Source: Zobellia uliginosa
GTDB taxonomy: Bacteria > Bacteroidota > Bacteroidia > Flavobacteriales > Flavobacteriaceae
Direction of reading: 5' to 3'
Length of the DNA stretch: 64,000 bases
NCBI RefSeq assembly: GCF_900156625.1
Contig: NZ_FTOB01000002.1
Coordinates: 915,838-979,837 of the forward strand
Part shown: one piece after another, positions 18,016 to 26,920 of the stretch
Numbering within the stretch: position 1 is the stretch's first letter
How the letters are laid out: every line of letters starts with the position of its first letter
Notes under the pieces: model-generated
The model's input: only the letters and a program-made list of their open reading frames with translations
Database searches by the model: none
What the model was told of the DNA's origin: nothing
Position numbers and translations under genes: made by a program

Positions 18016-18093
18016 GCATTTCACCATTTTATTTCGTCTTCGCAACTTTAAAAATTTAGATTTTTCAACTTCTTCTATTTTTTTTGATTTCAA

Positions 18094-18126
18094 TTTGCAA
18101 TTATCATTCTTTCTAAAGTATCTTTG
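18094..18126 (+). promoter_or_regulatory. Promoter of the 56-residue membrane protein gene
   Basis: TTTG at 18094-18097 and TATCTTTG at 18119-18126, 21 bases apart, give a full Bacteroidota promoter 18 bases before the ATG at 18145. Confidence 0.65.
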
Positions 18127-18144
18127 TATAGCAAAATTTAGCAC

Positions 18145-18315
18145 ATGGAATTTGATCAGTACCTTGGATTTTTAGCTTTCTTAACCATTTTAACCATCGG
18201 TTTTTGGCTGATGATTTTTTTATTGACCTTTGTAGTACCTTATTGGTTAGGGGGAAATATTATGGAACTCTATAAAGAGTGGAGAGAAAAGAAAAGAGCA
18301 AAGCGTAGCGCATAG
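18145..18315 (+). CDS. Small single-helix membrane protein (56 residues)
   Basis: A 56-codon frame encodes MEFDQYLGF, a hydrophobic helix (FLTILTIGFWLMIFLLTFVV), a PYWLGG turn and a basic tail (KEWREKKRAKRSA), predicting a cytoplasmic basic C-terminus. I do not recognise a family. It is supported by a promoter just upstream and a terminator directly downstream, which frame it as an independent gene between fumC and the receptor operon. It is short enough to be missed by automatic gene calling. Confidence 0.7.
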   Translation: MEFDQYLGFLAFLTILTIGFWLMIFLLTFVVPYWLGGNIMELYKEWREKKRAKRSA

Positions 18316-18331
18316 TTACGTTTTTACATAG

Positions 18332-18370
18332 AAAAAGCAGGAAAACGAAAATTCGCTTTCCTGCTTTTTT
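18332..18370 (+). terminator. Terminator of the 56-residue protein gene
   Basis: AAAAAGCAGGAAA (18332-18344) pairs with TTTCCTGCTTTTT (18358-18370), with extra pairing towards the loop and a T run at the end. Confidence 0.85.
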
Positions 18371-18388
18371 GTACCCATAATCGAATAA

Positions 18389-18427
18389 AAAAAATCCCTG
18401 CCAATATCAAGTTAGCAGGGATTTTTT
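18389..18427 (-). terminator. Terminator of the outer-membrane receptor operon
   Basis: A 13-bp stem (AAAAAATCCCTGC / GCAGGGATTTTTT) with a 13-base loop lies just past the receptor stop codon; the T run on the minus strand marks the direction. It may also back up the plus-strand terminator before it. Confidence 0.85.
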
Positions 18428-18443
18428 ATTGCAACGGTTCTTT

Positions 18444-20942
18444 TTAACCTTCCATTTCGTCTTCTCCGCCACCGTTCTCATTTTCACCTCTACCATTTTT
18501 ACGATCCCTATCTTTAGACTGGTTGATCCTATACCTAAATGAGAGGTTGATAGATCTGGGCCTAAACTGAAATTCGCTTCTAGAGGTAAAGTCGTCGGAA
18601 ACGGTGTAAGATTGTCTTTTCCTTGAATTTAAAAGGTCGCTTACATTTAGCGATACGGTACCTTTATCTTTCATGATGTCTTTGCTGAACGCCAAGTTCA
18701 AAGACAGCATACCCTTGGTCTCCGTTTGTGAATTTTGGCGTGGCCCCATATAAAAGGCATTGGTTTGCCATTCTATTTTCTCGGGCAGACTTACTTTTGA
18801 GCTGAAACGGGCAAACCAACTTGTGTTATCGGTTCCGTAGTCCGTTCCGTTATGTTCCCCTTCACTTGAAAATTGAAAGAAGTTGACACTACCATTTAAA
18901 CGCAACCATTTTTTGGGGTTGTACAGCACACCGGCTTCGGCACCTATTCTCTCGTTAGAGGACAAATTAATAGGTAAAGACCTGATGATTCGCACACTAT
19001 CCGTTGTCGTCTGGCCAGTGGCTTCCTGAATGTACTCAAATGAATTGGTCTCCCGCTTATAATAAACCGAGGAAGTTAGTGTAAGCTTGTCCCAACGCTT
19101 TAGATAGCCTAAGTCAAATGAATTTGAATAGGCCGGGTCTAAATCTGGATTTCCCTGAAAAATATTAGCTCTACTGGCCCGAGATGGGAAGGGGTTTATA
19201 AAACGCCCTCTTGGCCTGTTGATCCTTCTATTGTAACCTAAGGAAATATTCTCCATCTCCCCAATTTCAAATATAAGGTTGAGGGTAGGGAAGAGGCCTA
19301 AGTAGTTTTTGTCAAAATTTAAATCGACATCTTCTCCTAGGGCATCCTCAATGGCAGATGTATCAAAATCTGAGGTAACCTCTCCTTTTAGTTGTGTGTT
19401 TTCCAATCGCAACCCGGCCAAGAAAGAAAATTTACCGAACTTATTACCGTATTGGGTGTATAGGGCATTTACATTTTCTTGGTAATTGAATTTATTGGTC
19501 AAATCTTCATTTGTAACAAATTGATTCGTAGACCTATTTAACGAATCTAGCTTATAATCTGTAATCTCTCTTTCAAAAGTACCTCTATAGCCTACTTCAA
19601 ACTGGGCGTCTCCCATGGGAAGCACGTAATCGGCCTGTACGAGATATTCGTCTTCAATTTCATTCTGGTAAATACTTTCAAGCGTGTTCAAACTTGTATT
19701 AGGAAAGGTGTTGTTGTCATCAATGGTAGAATTCTCTACTTCGTCACCATTGGAATACTGTAAATCGGCAGTAAGCTTTTGGCCATCATCATCAATGTTG
19801 TTTACATAATTTAATGAGAACTGGTAGTTCTCTTCATCTTCAAGTTCTATTTCTTCCCTGAAGCTTTTTCTTGTTAGAAGTCCGCTCTCAAAATAATCAC
19901 TATAATTTTCGGTTAGGTCGTCCCCATCTTGAAAGCGCATAAAGAAACTTCCCGTAAGCGATGACTTTTCATTAAAGAAATATTCAACGCCAAAATTATT
20001 GTTGAAGCCTTTGCCCGAACGGGTATAATCGCGGTTTTCATTAATTTGATCGTATTGGCCGTCGTTGTACGAGTTTTCATAAAAAGCATGACCGGGCGAT
20101 TCATAATATCTATAGCCTAGCGTATTAAAAACATTGAATTTATCTGTTCTTAAATTGGCATTTACCGACATGCTGCTTTGTGAAGGGTATCCTATGTTTA
20201 CGCTTACGGAACCGTTAAAACCTAGGGTCTTTTCACGCTTTAGAACAATGTTCAAGATACCGGCGGTACCTTCTGCATCGTACCTCGCCGAGGGGCTTGT
20301 TATGACCTCTACCTTTTCTATGGCATCGGCGGGCAGCTCCCTTAGGGCATCCGTAGAACCAAAACCGGCCAAGGCCGAAGGTTTTCCGTTGATAAGGATC
20401 CTTACGTTTTCATTCCCCCGTAAACTAATGGCCCCTTCCACGTCTACATTTACGGAAGGAACATTGTTGAGGGCGTCGCTAATGGTCGCTCCGCTGGTGG
20501 TAAGGTCTTTGCCTATATTGTAGATTTTTTTGTCGAGACGGACTTCAACAGTGGTTTTTTCTCCGACCACTTCTACACCTTCCAATTGTGCCACGTCAAG
20601 GGCCAATTTTATCGTACCCAAATCGGTAGATTCCTTTAGGAGTTGGTTAGGGAGCTTGTAGGTCTTATAAGAGATATATTCAACACTGATGTTGTATTTT
20701 CCGGGAAGGGTCTCAACGGAGAATTTACCGTCGATATCGCTGATACCTCCCGTAACTTTTTCAGGGTTGTCGACGCTTTGGAGTACTAAAGTAGCGTATT
20801 CAAGTGGATCGCCATTGTCTTTGTCCAATACCGTTCCGGTAATTTTTATGGGCTGCCGTTCTTGACCTTGGGGCCGCTGAGGCCGTTGTGCGAATGTGTT
20901 TATCGATAACAGTAACAGGGTGATCAAGAAGGTTTTTCTCAT
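18444..20942 (-). CDS. TonB-dependent receptor-like outer-membrane beta-barrel protein
   Basis: The 832-residue protein has a signal peptide (FLITLLLLSINTFAQ), a carboxypeptidase-regulatory-like domain (ITGTVLDKDNGDPLEYATLVL, about 34-115), a plug domain (about 125-215; AISLRGNENVRILINGKPSAL) and a large beta barrel of the OMP_b-brl_3 type up to about 810. The tail is Gly/Glu/Asn-rich and acidic. It should sit in the outer membrane; the ligand is unknown. It is not a SusC (too short, no SusD neighbour). One base separates it from the stop of the gene at 20944-21447, so they form an operon. Confidence 0.88.
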   Translation of the reverse strand: MRKTFLITLLLLSINTFAQRPQRPQGQERQPIKITGTVLDKDNGDPLEYATLVLQSVDNPEKVTGGISDIDGKFSVETLPGKYNISVEYISYKTYKLPNQLLKESTDLGTIKLALDVAQLEGVEVVGEKTTVEVRLDKKIYNIGKDLTTSGATISDALNNVPSVNVDVEGAISLRGNENVRILINGKPSALAGFGSTDALRELPADAIEKVEVITSPSARYDAEGTAGILNIVLKREKTLGFNGSVSVNIGYPSQSSMSVNANLRTDKFNVFNTLGYRYYESPGHAFYENSYNDGQYDQINENRDYTRSGKGFNNNFGVEYFFNEKSSLTGSFFMRFQDGDDLTENYSDYFESGLLTRKSFREEIELEDEENYQFSLNYVNNIDDDGQKLTADLQYSNGDEVENSTIDDNNTFPNTSLNTLESIYQNEIEDEYLVQADYVLPMGDAQFEVGYRGTFEREITDYKLDSLNRSTNQFVTNEDLTNKFNYQENVNALYTQYGNKFGKFSFLAGLRLENTQLKGEVTSDFDTSAIEDALGEDVDLNFDKNYLGLFPTLNLIFEIGEMENISLGYNRRINRPRGRFINPFPSRASRANIFQGNPDLDPAYSNSFDLGYLKRWDKLTLTSSVYYKRETNSFEYIQEATGQTTTDSVRIIRSLPINLSSNERIGAEAGVLYNPKKWLRLNGSVNFFQFSSEGEHNGTDYGTDNTSWFARFSSKVSLPEKIEWQTNAFYMGPRQNSQTETKGMLSLNLAFSKDIMKDKGTVSLNVSDLLNSRKRQSYTVSDDFTSRSEFQFRPRSINLSFRYRINQSKDRDRKNGRGENENGGGEDEMEG

Positions 20943-20943
20943 G

Positions 20944-21447
20944 TCAGTCTTTAGATTTTTTTTTCTTTCGTTTTTTCTGCCGTTTCCTTTCTTTTTGTGT
21001 CTTTTGAAGTCCCTTTTTCTGCATTTCTACAAAAGCCTCATATTTTTCAATGGGCAAACCGGCCTTCAGTTCTTCGTCTTGGGCCTTGGTAATTTTTTCC
21101 ATACCCTCGCGCATTTGCTCGGGACTTAGCTCAAGAATCTGCATTTCAATTCGTTTTTGCAGATACTTTTTCAATACGGAACTCATTACGGCCGATTCAA
21201 ATTCGTTTAGCTCCAAGGCTTCGGCGATACCGGGCATTTCGTCATTGACGATTTGCTCGGCAGTTTTGGGCTCGGGGGCTTTTGGTGTTTCCTGAACTTG
21301 AGGAATGGCACTTCGCTGCCTTCCATAACCGTAACCTCCGCCACCATAGCCGTACCCTCCGCTACCATAACCATATTGGGCCACTAGCTCGGGACTTGTA
21401 AACAATAGAACAAAAAGTAAAATAACGTATGGGATATTGTTTTTCAT
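20944..21447 (-). CDS. Secreted Gly/Tyr-rich protein with Lys-rich tail
   Basis: The 167-residue protein starts with a signal peptide (VILLFVLLFTSPELVAQ), followed by a GYG repeat stretch (about 25-45), a Pro/Lys spacer, a helical middle (about 60-145; EQIVNDEMPGIAEALELNEFE) and an extremely basic C-terminus (ERKRQKKRKKKKSKD). I do not recognise the family. It is first in an operon with the receptor, one base away, so it may be periplasmic or outer-membrane associated and help that receptor; this is inference. Confidence 0.75.
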   Translation of the reverse strand: MKNNIPYVILLFVLLFTSPELVAQYGYGSGGYGYGGGGYGYGRQRSAIPQVQETPKAPEPKTAEQIVNDEMPGIAEALELNEFESAVMSSVLKKYLQKRIEMQILELSPEQMREGMEKITKAQDEELKAGLPIEKYEAFVEMQKKGLQKTQKERKRQKKRKKKKSKD

Positions 21448-21530
21448 GACGATATCAGCGTGTATGATTATATTTTTATAGAATGGTTTAATCTTGCTTT
21501 GGTTAAAGCTTTGTTAAAATAGTAACGCAA

Positions 21531-21538
21531 CAAATGTA
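21531..21538 (-). promoter_or_regulatory. -7 box of the receptor operon
   Basis: The minus strand reads TACATTTG, matching TAnnTTTG, 84 bases before the ATG at 21447. The -33 element is not clear. Confidence 0.45.
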
Positions 21539-21640
21539 CCAAATTCCCAAGGGTAAAAATATACTAAAAAATAATGTAGGCATCCACTTGATTTTTAGCG
21601 AAATACCTACTTTTTATTTTTTTAGGAAAGAACCATATTC

Positions 21641-21982
21641 TTAAAGGATATCTTCCACTAATTTTGGGGGGCGGCCGATTACCGCTTTCCCGCCATTCAC
21701 TACTATGGGGCGTTCTATGAGTTTAGGGTGAAGAATCATGGCATCTAGAATTTCTTCTTGTGACAAAAGCTTGCCCCTATAATTCTCCTTCCAAATAGCC
21801 TCATTCTTTCTGACCAACATTTCCGGCGTGATACCGAGGCAATCCAGTACTTTGCGAAGTTCTTCCTTGCTGGGTATGTCTTCCAGGTATTTTATGACTT
21901 CAAATTCCTTTCCCGATTGTTCGAGTATCTGTAATCCTTCTCGTGATTTCTGACATCTTGGGTTGTGATATATCTTTATCAT
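21641..21982 (-). CDS. arsC: Glutaredoxin-type arsenate reductase family protein
   Basis: The 113-residue protein has the ArsC/Spx-family thioredoxin-like fold with the active Cys10 in HNPRCQKSR, and the family arginines in LIERPIVV and IGRPP. E. coli ArsC is somewhat longer. Known members reduce arsenate with glutathione or glutaredoxin, but many chromosomal copies (YfgD-like) have no proven arsenate role, and no ars genes lie nearby. It is encoded just downstream of prfB in the same direction. Confidence 0.82.
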   Translation of the reverse strand: MIKIYHNPRCQKSREGLQILEQSGKEFEVIKYLEDIPSKEELRKVLDCLGITPEMLVRKNEAIWKENYRGKLLSQEEILDAMILHPKLIERPIVVNGGKAVIGRPPKLVEDIL

Positions 21983-22017
21983 TGTAATACTATCTTATGG
22001 CTAATTTGTAATTATAA

Positions 22018-23119
22018 TCAATCTTCTTCTTTTTGTCCCATCATCATGAGATAAGCTTTTAAAAAAGCATCGATATCTCCGTCCATTACCGCATCGACAT
22101 TACCGGTTTCTTGGCCGGTACGCACATCCTTAATAAGCTTATAAGGGTGCATCACATAGTTCCGTATTTGCGACCCCCATTCAATTTTCATTTTAGAGGA
22201 TTCAATTTCTTGGCGTGCTTCCATTTTCTTCCGAAGTTCGATTTCGTAGAGTTGCGACTTCAACATTTTCATGGCCGTAGCCCTGTTGTCGTGCTGGCTC
22301 CTTGAATCTGAGCAAGAAATTTGTATACCTGTTGGATGGTGTACCAGTTGTACCTTGGTTTCTACCTTGTTTACGTTCTGACCACCGGCCCCACTAGACC
22401 GTGCGGTGGTGATGGTTATATCTGCAGGGTTTACGTCAATTTCAATACTGTCGTCCACTAGGGGGTATACGTATACCGAAGCAAATGAGGTGTGCCGTTT
22501 GGCATTACTGTCGAAAGGGGAAATACGTACTAATCGGTGCACCCCGTTTTCGCCTTTTAACCATCCGAACGCAAAATCACCTTCTATCTCTAGGGTTACG
22601 GTCTTTATACCGGCCACATCCCCTTCTTGATAGTTGAGCTCCTTTATTTTATACTTGTTCTTTTCGGCCCACATCATATACATACGCATGAGCATAGAGG
22701 CCCAATCGCAGCTTTCGGTACCACCGGCACCGGCCGTAATCTGCAGAACTGCCGAAAGTTCGTCACCTTCCTCCGAAAGCATGTTTTTGAACTCGAGCTT
22801 CTCTAACTGGTTTATGGCCTTTTCGTACTGGGCGGCCACCTCGGTTTCGGTAACTTCACCTTCCTGAAAAAACTCCATTAAAATTTCTAAGTCGTCAACC
22901 AGTGTTTTGGCGGTATTGTAATCATCTACCCACTGCTTTTTAGACTGTATGAACTTCATATGGGCTTGGGCTTCCTGGGGATTGTCCCAGAAATCCGGAG
23001 CCAAGGTCTTCTCTTGTTCGTTTTCTATTTCAATAAGCTTGGCATCGACGTCAAAGATACCTCCTTAACGCACCAAGGCGATCTTGAAGACCCTTGAATA
23101 GGTCCGTGGTAATTGTCAT
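22018..23119 (-). CDS. prfB: Peptide chain release factor 2 (programmed +1 frameshift)
   Basis: RF2 releases peptides at UGA and UAA. Translation begins at ATG 23119 ([22 protein letters not shown]) and meets an in-frame TGA at 23053-23051; shifting +1 across the T at 23053 continues as [13 protein letters not shown] to the stop at 22018. The joined product is 366 residues, normal for RF2. It holds the stop-recognition tripeptide SPF (RISPFDSN) and the catalytic GGQ ([11 protein letters not shown]). The coding parts are 23119-23054 and 23052-22018. Confidence 0.96.
23050..23065 (-). promoter_or_regulatory. prfB autoregulatory frameshift element
   Basis: The minus strand reads AGGAGGTATCTTTGAC: an internal Shine-Dalgarno-like AGGAGG, three bases, then the slippery CTT followed by TGA and C. 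Spacing equals that of E. coli prfB. Low RF2 slows termination at TGA and favours the +1 shift. Confidence 0.95.
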
Positions 23120-23136
23120 TGTATTTTATTTTCAAA

Positions 23137-23144
23137 CAAAAATA
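23137..23144 (-). promoter_or_regulatory. -7 box for prfB
   Basis: The minus strand reads TATTTTTG, matching TAnnTTTG, 18 bases before the prfB ATG. No clear -33 TTG is seen. Confidence 0.5.
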
Positions 23145-23256
23145 CTACTCTTTTTTATCTATTCTACAGTAAATTTTCGAATGTTTACGATATGGGATGA
23201 ATACCGTTTTGTTGATCGGCCAACGCTCTGCACTCATGGCGTTTATACTGAAATCC

Positions 23257-24114
23257 CTATTGTTGATCTTGGCTGTTCACCTGAACGGAATGAACGGTTT
23301 GGTTCTTTCCCGACGTGTATACAACACCCTTTAAGGGCGAGCAATCTGAGTAGTCTTTGCCGTGTGCAACCTTGATGTGATTGGTTGCGGCCAAAATATC
23401 GTTGGTAGGGTCAAAACCGATCCAGCCAGCATAGGGAATATAGGCTTCTGCCCATGCATGCATTTGTAAATCTCCAAAATAACCGTTGCCTTGATGTAGA
23501 TAACCCGAAACATATCGGGCGGGAATACCGTTTGTCCTAGCTAGAGCACAAAACAAATGGGTGAAATCTTGACAAACCCCTTGATGAATATCCAATACTT
23601 CATTTAATGTGGTGTGTACGTCTGTTGCCTTAGTGTTAAATTGAATATAGCGATAAGTATAACTATTAAGTGCGATAAGGTTGTCGAAAATGGAATTGCC
23701 CCAATCAAATTCGAACAAGATGTTTTTAGTGTAGGGAATATAAGTGTAAGGGGTTGTTTTTAGGAAAGCCTCGTAATCTACTTTAAAATTCAGCCCTTGA
23801 ATTTTTTCAATCGACTTTGATTTATCTGCTTCAGGGGTAAAGTCGAAGGGATTGATTTCTTTTTTTATTAATCTGAACCGGGCTTCAAAAGCAATTTGTT
23901 CAAACTTTTGTTTCATATGGACACGTATGGTCTTAAAGCCATATCCGTTTATGGAAAATTCAAATTTGGGGTTGATAGAAGAATTAAAATCGATTCCGAT
24001 AAATTGCTGTGATTCATTTTCTTCCGGGATGACCAGAAATTGCCAATAGGCCTCATGTACCGGTTCTTCATAGGTGTTTTCGGCTTTATAGGTAATGAAA
24101 TATTCTAGTGGCAT
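23257..24114 (-). CDS. Transglutaminase-like cysteine peptidase family protein
   Basis: The 285-residue protein has an N-terminal beta-rich domain (about 1-130, bacterial transglutaminase N-terminal type) and a transglutaminase core with the catalytic triad visible: Cys in GVCQDFTHLF (about 180), His in MHAWAEAYIP (about 220) and Asp in GFDPTND (about 235). There is no signal peptide, so it is probably cytoplasmic. It is the last gene of a three-gene cassette with the alpha-E and ATP-grasp proteins. Members may cut or form amide bonds in peptides; the substrate is unknown. Confidence 0.9.
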   Translation of the reverse strand: MPLEYFITYKAENTYEEPVHEAYWQFLVIPEENESQQFIGIDFNSSINPKFEFSINGYGFKTIRVHMKQKFEQIAFEARFRLIKKEINPFDFTPEADKSKSIEKIQGLNFKVDYEAFLKTTPYTYIPYTKNILFEFDWGNSIFDNLIALNSYTYRYIQFNTKATDVHTTLNEVLDIHQGVCQDFTHLFCALARTNGIPARYVSGYLHQGNGYFGDLQMHAWAEAYIPYAGWIGFDPTNDILAATNHIKVAHGKDYSDCSPLKGVVYTSGKNQTVHSVQVNSQDQQ

Positions 24115-24189
24115 ATGAAATTGGTTAAACTAGTTTAAGGATACTGTTTATGTTCGTTAGGTCTTGATATGAGTCAAGCGGGAAAGGAA

Positions 24190-25137
24190 TCAGTAGCTAA
24201 AAAATTCTTCTTCCATTTTTTGACTTATTTCATAAAGACTGTCCAAGGTAGTGTCAATGACCGATTGAATATCTTTTTCTATTTCTATTATACATTTAAA
24301 CTCATATTCCGCCTTTACCTTAGCTACTAAAAAAGCCGTAGAGTCACGATCCAATTTTGTATTAGGGTCTAAAATTTGCATATGTTTAAACACTTGGTTC
24401 AAACTGTTCATAATTGACCTGGGGCAATCGGGGTTGAGGATCAAAAATTCCAAAGTAGATATACTGCTGGGTGTTTTTTTGTAGTACCGGCGCATCATAT
24501 CATAAGACTCCGTGCATTTCAAAAGGGTAGTCCACTCAAAACTATTTTTAAATTTATCCCCATAACTGCCCTGTGCCTTTAGTGCGTCGTTGCTCTTGGC
24601 ATTGATGATGCGTATAATTTGTGTGGCCCGCTCGATATTGGTTCCCATCATGATTATGGCGTAAATCTCATCATGCATGAGCGTACTTCTTACCTTTCCC
24701 CTCAATATAGCGGACATCTCTGTAACATTAAGGGTGAAATCGTGAAGCCCATTTTTTGTATAGACTTTTGGGTCGTATTTTGAAATAAAATGGTAAAACT
24801 TATTGATAGATTCGTATAGTTCGGTGGAAATGAGGTCACGAGCACTATTGGCATTTTCCCGTACGTTTCTCACGTTGTTTATAATGGAAGAAGGGTAATT
24901 GGGGTCTAACCCTATCTTGTACAACACCCTTTCTTCGCTGTGTACAATGGATTCGTCCTCTATGGGATCACCTATCATATTGAGCATAGAACGTAAGACG
25001 AATTGCCGTGATTGCGAAACTTGGTTAGGGGCATCTAGGGACGAAAAATAGTTGACCCGAAGATATCGGGCAATGTGCTCCGAACGTTCAATATAACGTC
25101 CCATCCAGAAAAGGTTATTGGCGACTCGTGCTAGCAT
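24190..25137 (-). CDS. Alpha-E domain protein
   Basis: The roughly 315-residue, mostly helical protein matches the alpha-E family, recognisable by its N-terminus (MLARVANNLFWMGRYIERSEH) and the helix pattern that follows. ATG 25137 is chosen; the longer frame would begin at a TTG two codons earlier. Alpha-E proteins nearly always occur with a circularly permuted ATP-grasp protein and a transglutaminase, exactly as here. Their biochemical function is unknown to me. Confidence 0.88.
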   Translation of the reverse strand: MLARVANNLFWMGRYIERSEHIARYLRVNYFSSLDAPNQVSQSRQFVLRSMLNMIGDPIEDESIVHSEERVLYKIGLDPNYPSSIINNVRNVRENANSARDLISTELYESINKFYHFISKYDPKVYTKNGLHDFTLNVTEMSAILRGKVRSTLMHDEIYAIIMMGTNIERATQIIRIINAKSNDALKAQGSYGDKFKNSFEWTTLLKCTESYDMMRRYYKKTPSSISTLEFLILNPDCPRSIMNSLNQVFKHMQILDPNTKLDRDSTAFLVAKVKAEYEFKCIIEIEKDIQSVIDTTLDSLYEISQKMEEEFFSY

Positions 25138-25211
25138 AGGCAATTTTTAAATATTAGTCTGTATTAGGTTTGTGAACCTTATGTTCTAGGAAATCTTCAA
25201 TAGCTTTTTAG

Positions 25212-26675
25212 TTAAGTTTTTAAAACCCAGGTGTCTTTGGATCCCCCACCTTGTGATGAGTTGACGATCAAGTTGCCCCTTTTTAGGGCTACTCGGGTCA
25301 GGCCTCCCTTCAGCACGAATTCCTTGTCTTTTCCCAAAACCGTAAAGGTTCTTAAGTCTACATGCCGTTGTTCAAAAGATTCGGTTTTATCGATATACGT
25401 AGGGTGAACCGAAAGGGACATAATGGGTTGTGCTACATACTTTCTAGGGTTTAAAAGTATTTGTGCCTTGACGACTTCTATTTCCTTTTTGCTAAGTCGG
25501 TTTCCAATGGATATCCCATAACCACCAGCTTCGTCCACTGGTTTTATGACCAGGGTTTCTATATGTTCCAAGACGTATTTTAATTCTTTGGGTCTACTGC
25601 AATGATAGGTGTGTACATTGTTAAGGATAGGTTCTTCGTTTAGGTAATACCTTATGATTTCAGGCATATAGGTGTATACAGCCTTGTCATCGGCAACACC
25701 GGTACCCGGAGCATTGGCCAAAGTTACATTGCCTTTTTTGTAAGCGGCGAATAGGCCAGGTACACCTAGGGAAGAATCTGGCTTGAACTCTAATGGATCG
25801 ATAAACGCATCATCGATTCTTCGGTATATTACATCTACTTTTTGTGGTCCTTGAATGGTCTTCATGTATACAAAGTCGTTTTCCACAAATAAATCCCTGC
25901 CTTCTACCAGTTCAACCCCCATGGTCTTTGCCAAATAAGAATGCTCGTAAAAGGCCGAGTTGAACATGCCTGGAGTAATGACCACAACGTTAGGGATGTC
26001 TACGCCTTTTGGTTTAACCGTTTCAAGTAAGTCCAAGAGGTTTTCGGCATAATTGGTAACCGAATAGGTCTTATAATGATTAAAAACACCAAAGAGGGCC
26101 CGTTTCAGGGCGGTGCGGTTACAGATAACATAACTTACCCCACTAGGACATCTTATGTTGTCTTCAAGCACGTAATATTGCCCATCGGTATGTTTAATGA
26201 TATCGGTGCCGGAAATATGATTATAGATTCCACCAGGCGGATCGACCTTATTCATTTGATCCAAGTAGTTGGCGGAGGAACTTATCAAATCCATGGGGAC
26301 TATACCTTGTCTTATTATTTTTTTGTCATGGTAAATATCCCATAGAAACAGGTTTAGCGCCCTGCTCCGTTGTATGGCTCCCGATTCGATAATGTTCCAT
26401 TCTTCGGGAGGGATTATTCTTGGAAAAAGGTCGAAAGGAAAAATTTTTTCCTCTGTTTTCTTTTTGTCATATACCTGAAACGTGATGCCCTGGTTAAAGA
26501 ATGATGATTTTGCCTTTTCATTTAAATTAACATAATCCTTTATGGAATGCTCTCCATAAAGGGTGAACAGTTTGGAGTAGACATCCTTTACTTGTCCGTT
26601 TTTATCAAAGATTTCATCAAATAGGACAGGGTTTCTTTTGTAGGATGAAAAAATCTGATTTTCGAGATTGACCAT
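25212..26675 (-). CDS. Circularly permuted type 2 ATP-grasp protein
   Basis: The 487-residue protein belongs to the circularly permuted ATP-grasp family: FPFDLFPRIIPPEEW and GIVPMDLISSS near the N-terminus, HIRCP-like GQYYVLEDNIRCPSGVSY, and VIKPVDEAGGYGISIG with the ATP-binding Lys and Gly-rich loop. Such enzymes are predicted amide-bond ligases. It heads the cassette (68-75 base gaps to the next genes). No Anbu-type peptidase, which often accompanies this cassette elsewhere, is seen nearby. Confidence 0.9.
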   Translation of the reverse strand: MVNLENQIFSSYKRNPVLFDEIFDKNGQVKDVYSKLFTLYGEHSIKDYVNLNEKAKSSFFNQGITFQVYDKKKTEEKIFPFDLFPRIIPPEEWNIIESGAIQRSRALNLFLWDIYHDKKIIRQGIVPMDLISSSANYLDQMNKVDPPGGIYNHISGTDIIKHTDGQYYVLEDNIRCPSGVSYVICNRTALKRALFGVFNHYKTYSVTNYAENLLDLLETVKPKGVDIPNVVVITPGMFNSAFYEHSYLAKTMGVELVEGRDLFVENDFVYMKTIQGPQKVDVIYRRIDDAFIDPLEFKPDSSLGVPGLFAAYKKGNVTLANAPGTGVADDKAVYTYMPEIIRYYLNEEPILNNVHTYHCSRPKELKYVLEHIETLVIKPVDEAGGYGISIGNRLSKKEIEVVKAQILLNPRKYVAQPIMSLSVHPTYIDKTESFEQRHVDLRTFTVLGKDKEFVLKGGLTRVALKRGNLIVNSSQGGGSKDTWVLKT

Positions 26676-26920
26676 AGTACATTTGTTTGTACTTAAGGTA
26701 CTCGTTTTTAACCTGTTTACAGTAAATAATAATGTAATTATTGAAATGATAAATTAGTATTAAAGCAATAATAAAGGGACATTTTTATTGTTTTTTGTGC
26801 GAAAAAGAAACAATTTCCCTCATTTTTGTCAAATTTAGCTACTTTTAGCACGCTCTATTTTAAGGGTAAATAGCTAAAATGTAAGAATACTTTTCATAGG
26901 TAATTTATTATATAGTATAC

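Noticed and set aside
22018..23004. prfB taken as starting at 23004
   Set aside because: This misses the first 22 codons and the frameshift element; RF2 length and N-terminus need the start at 23119.
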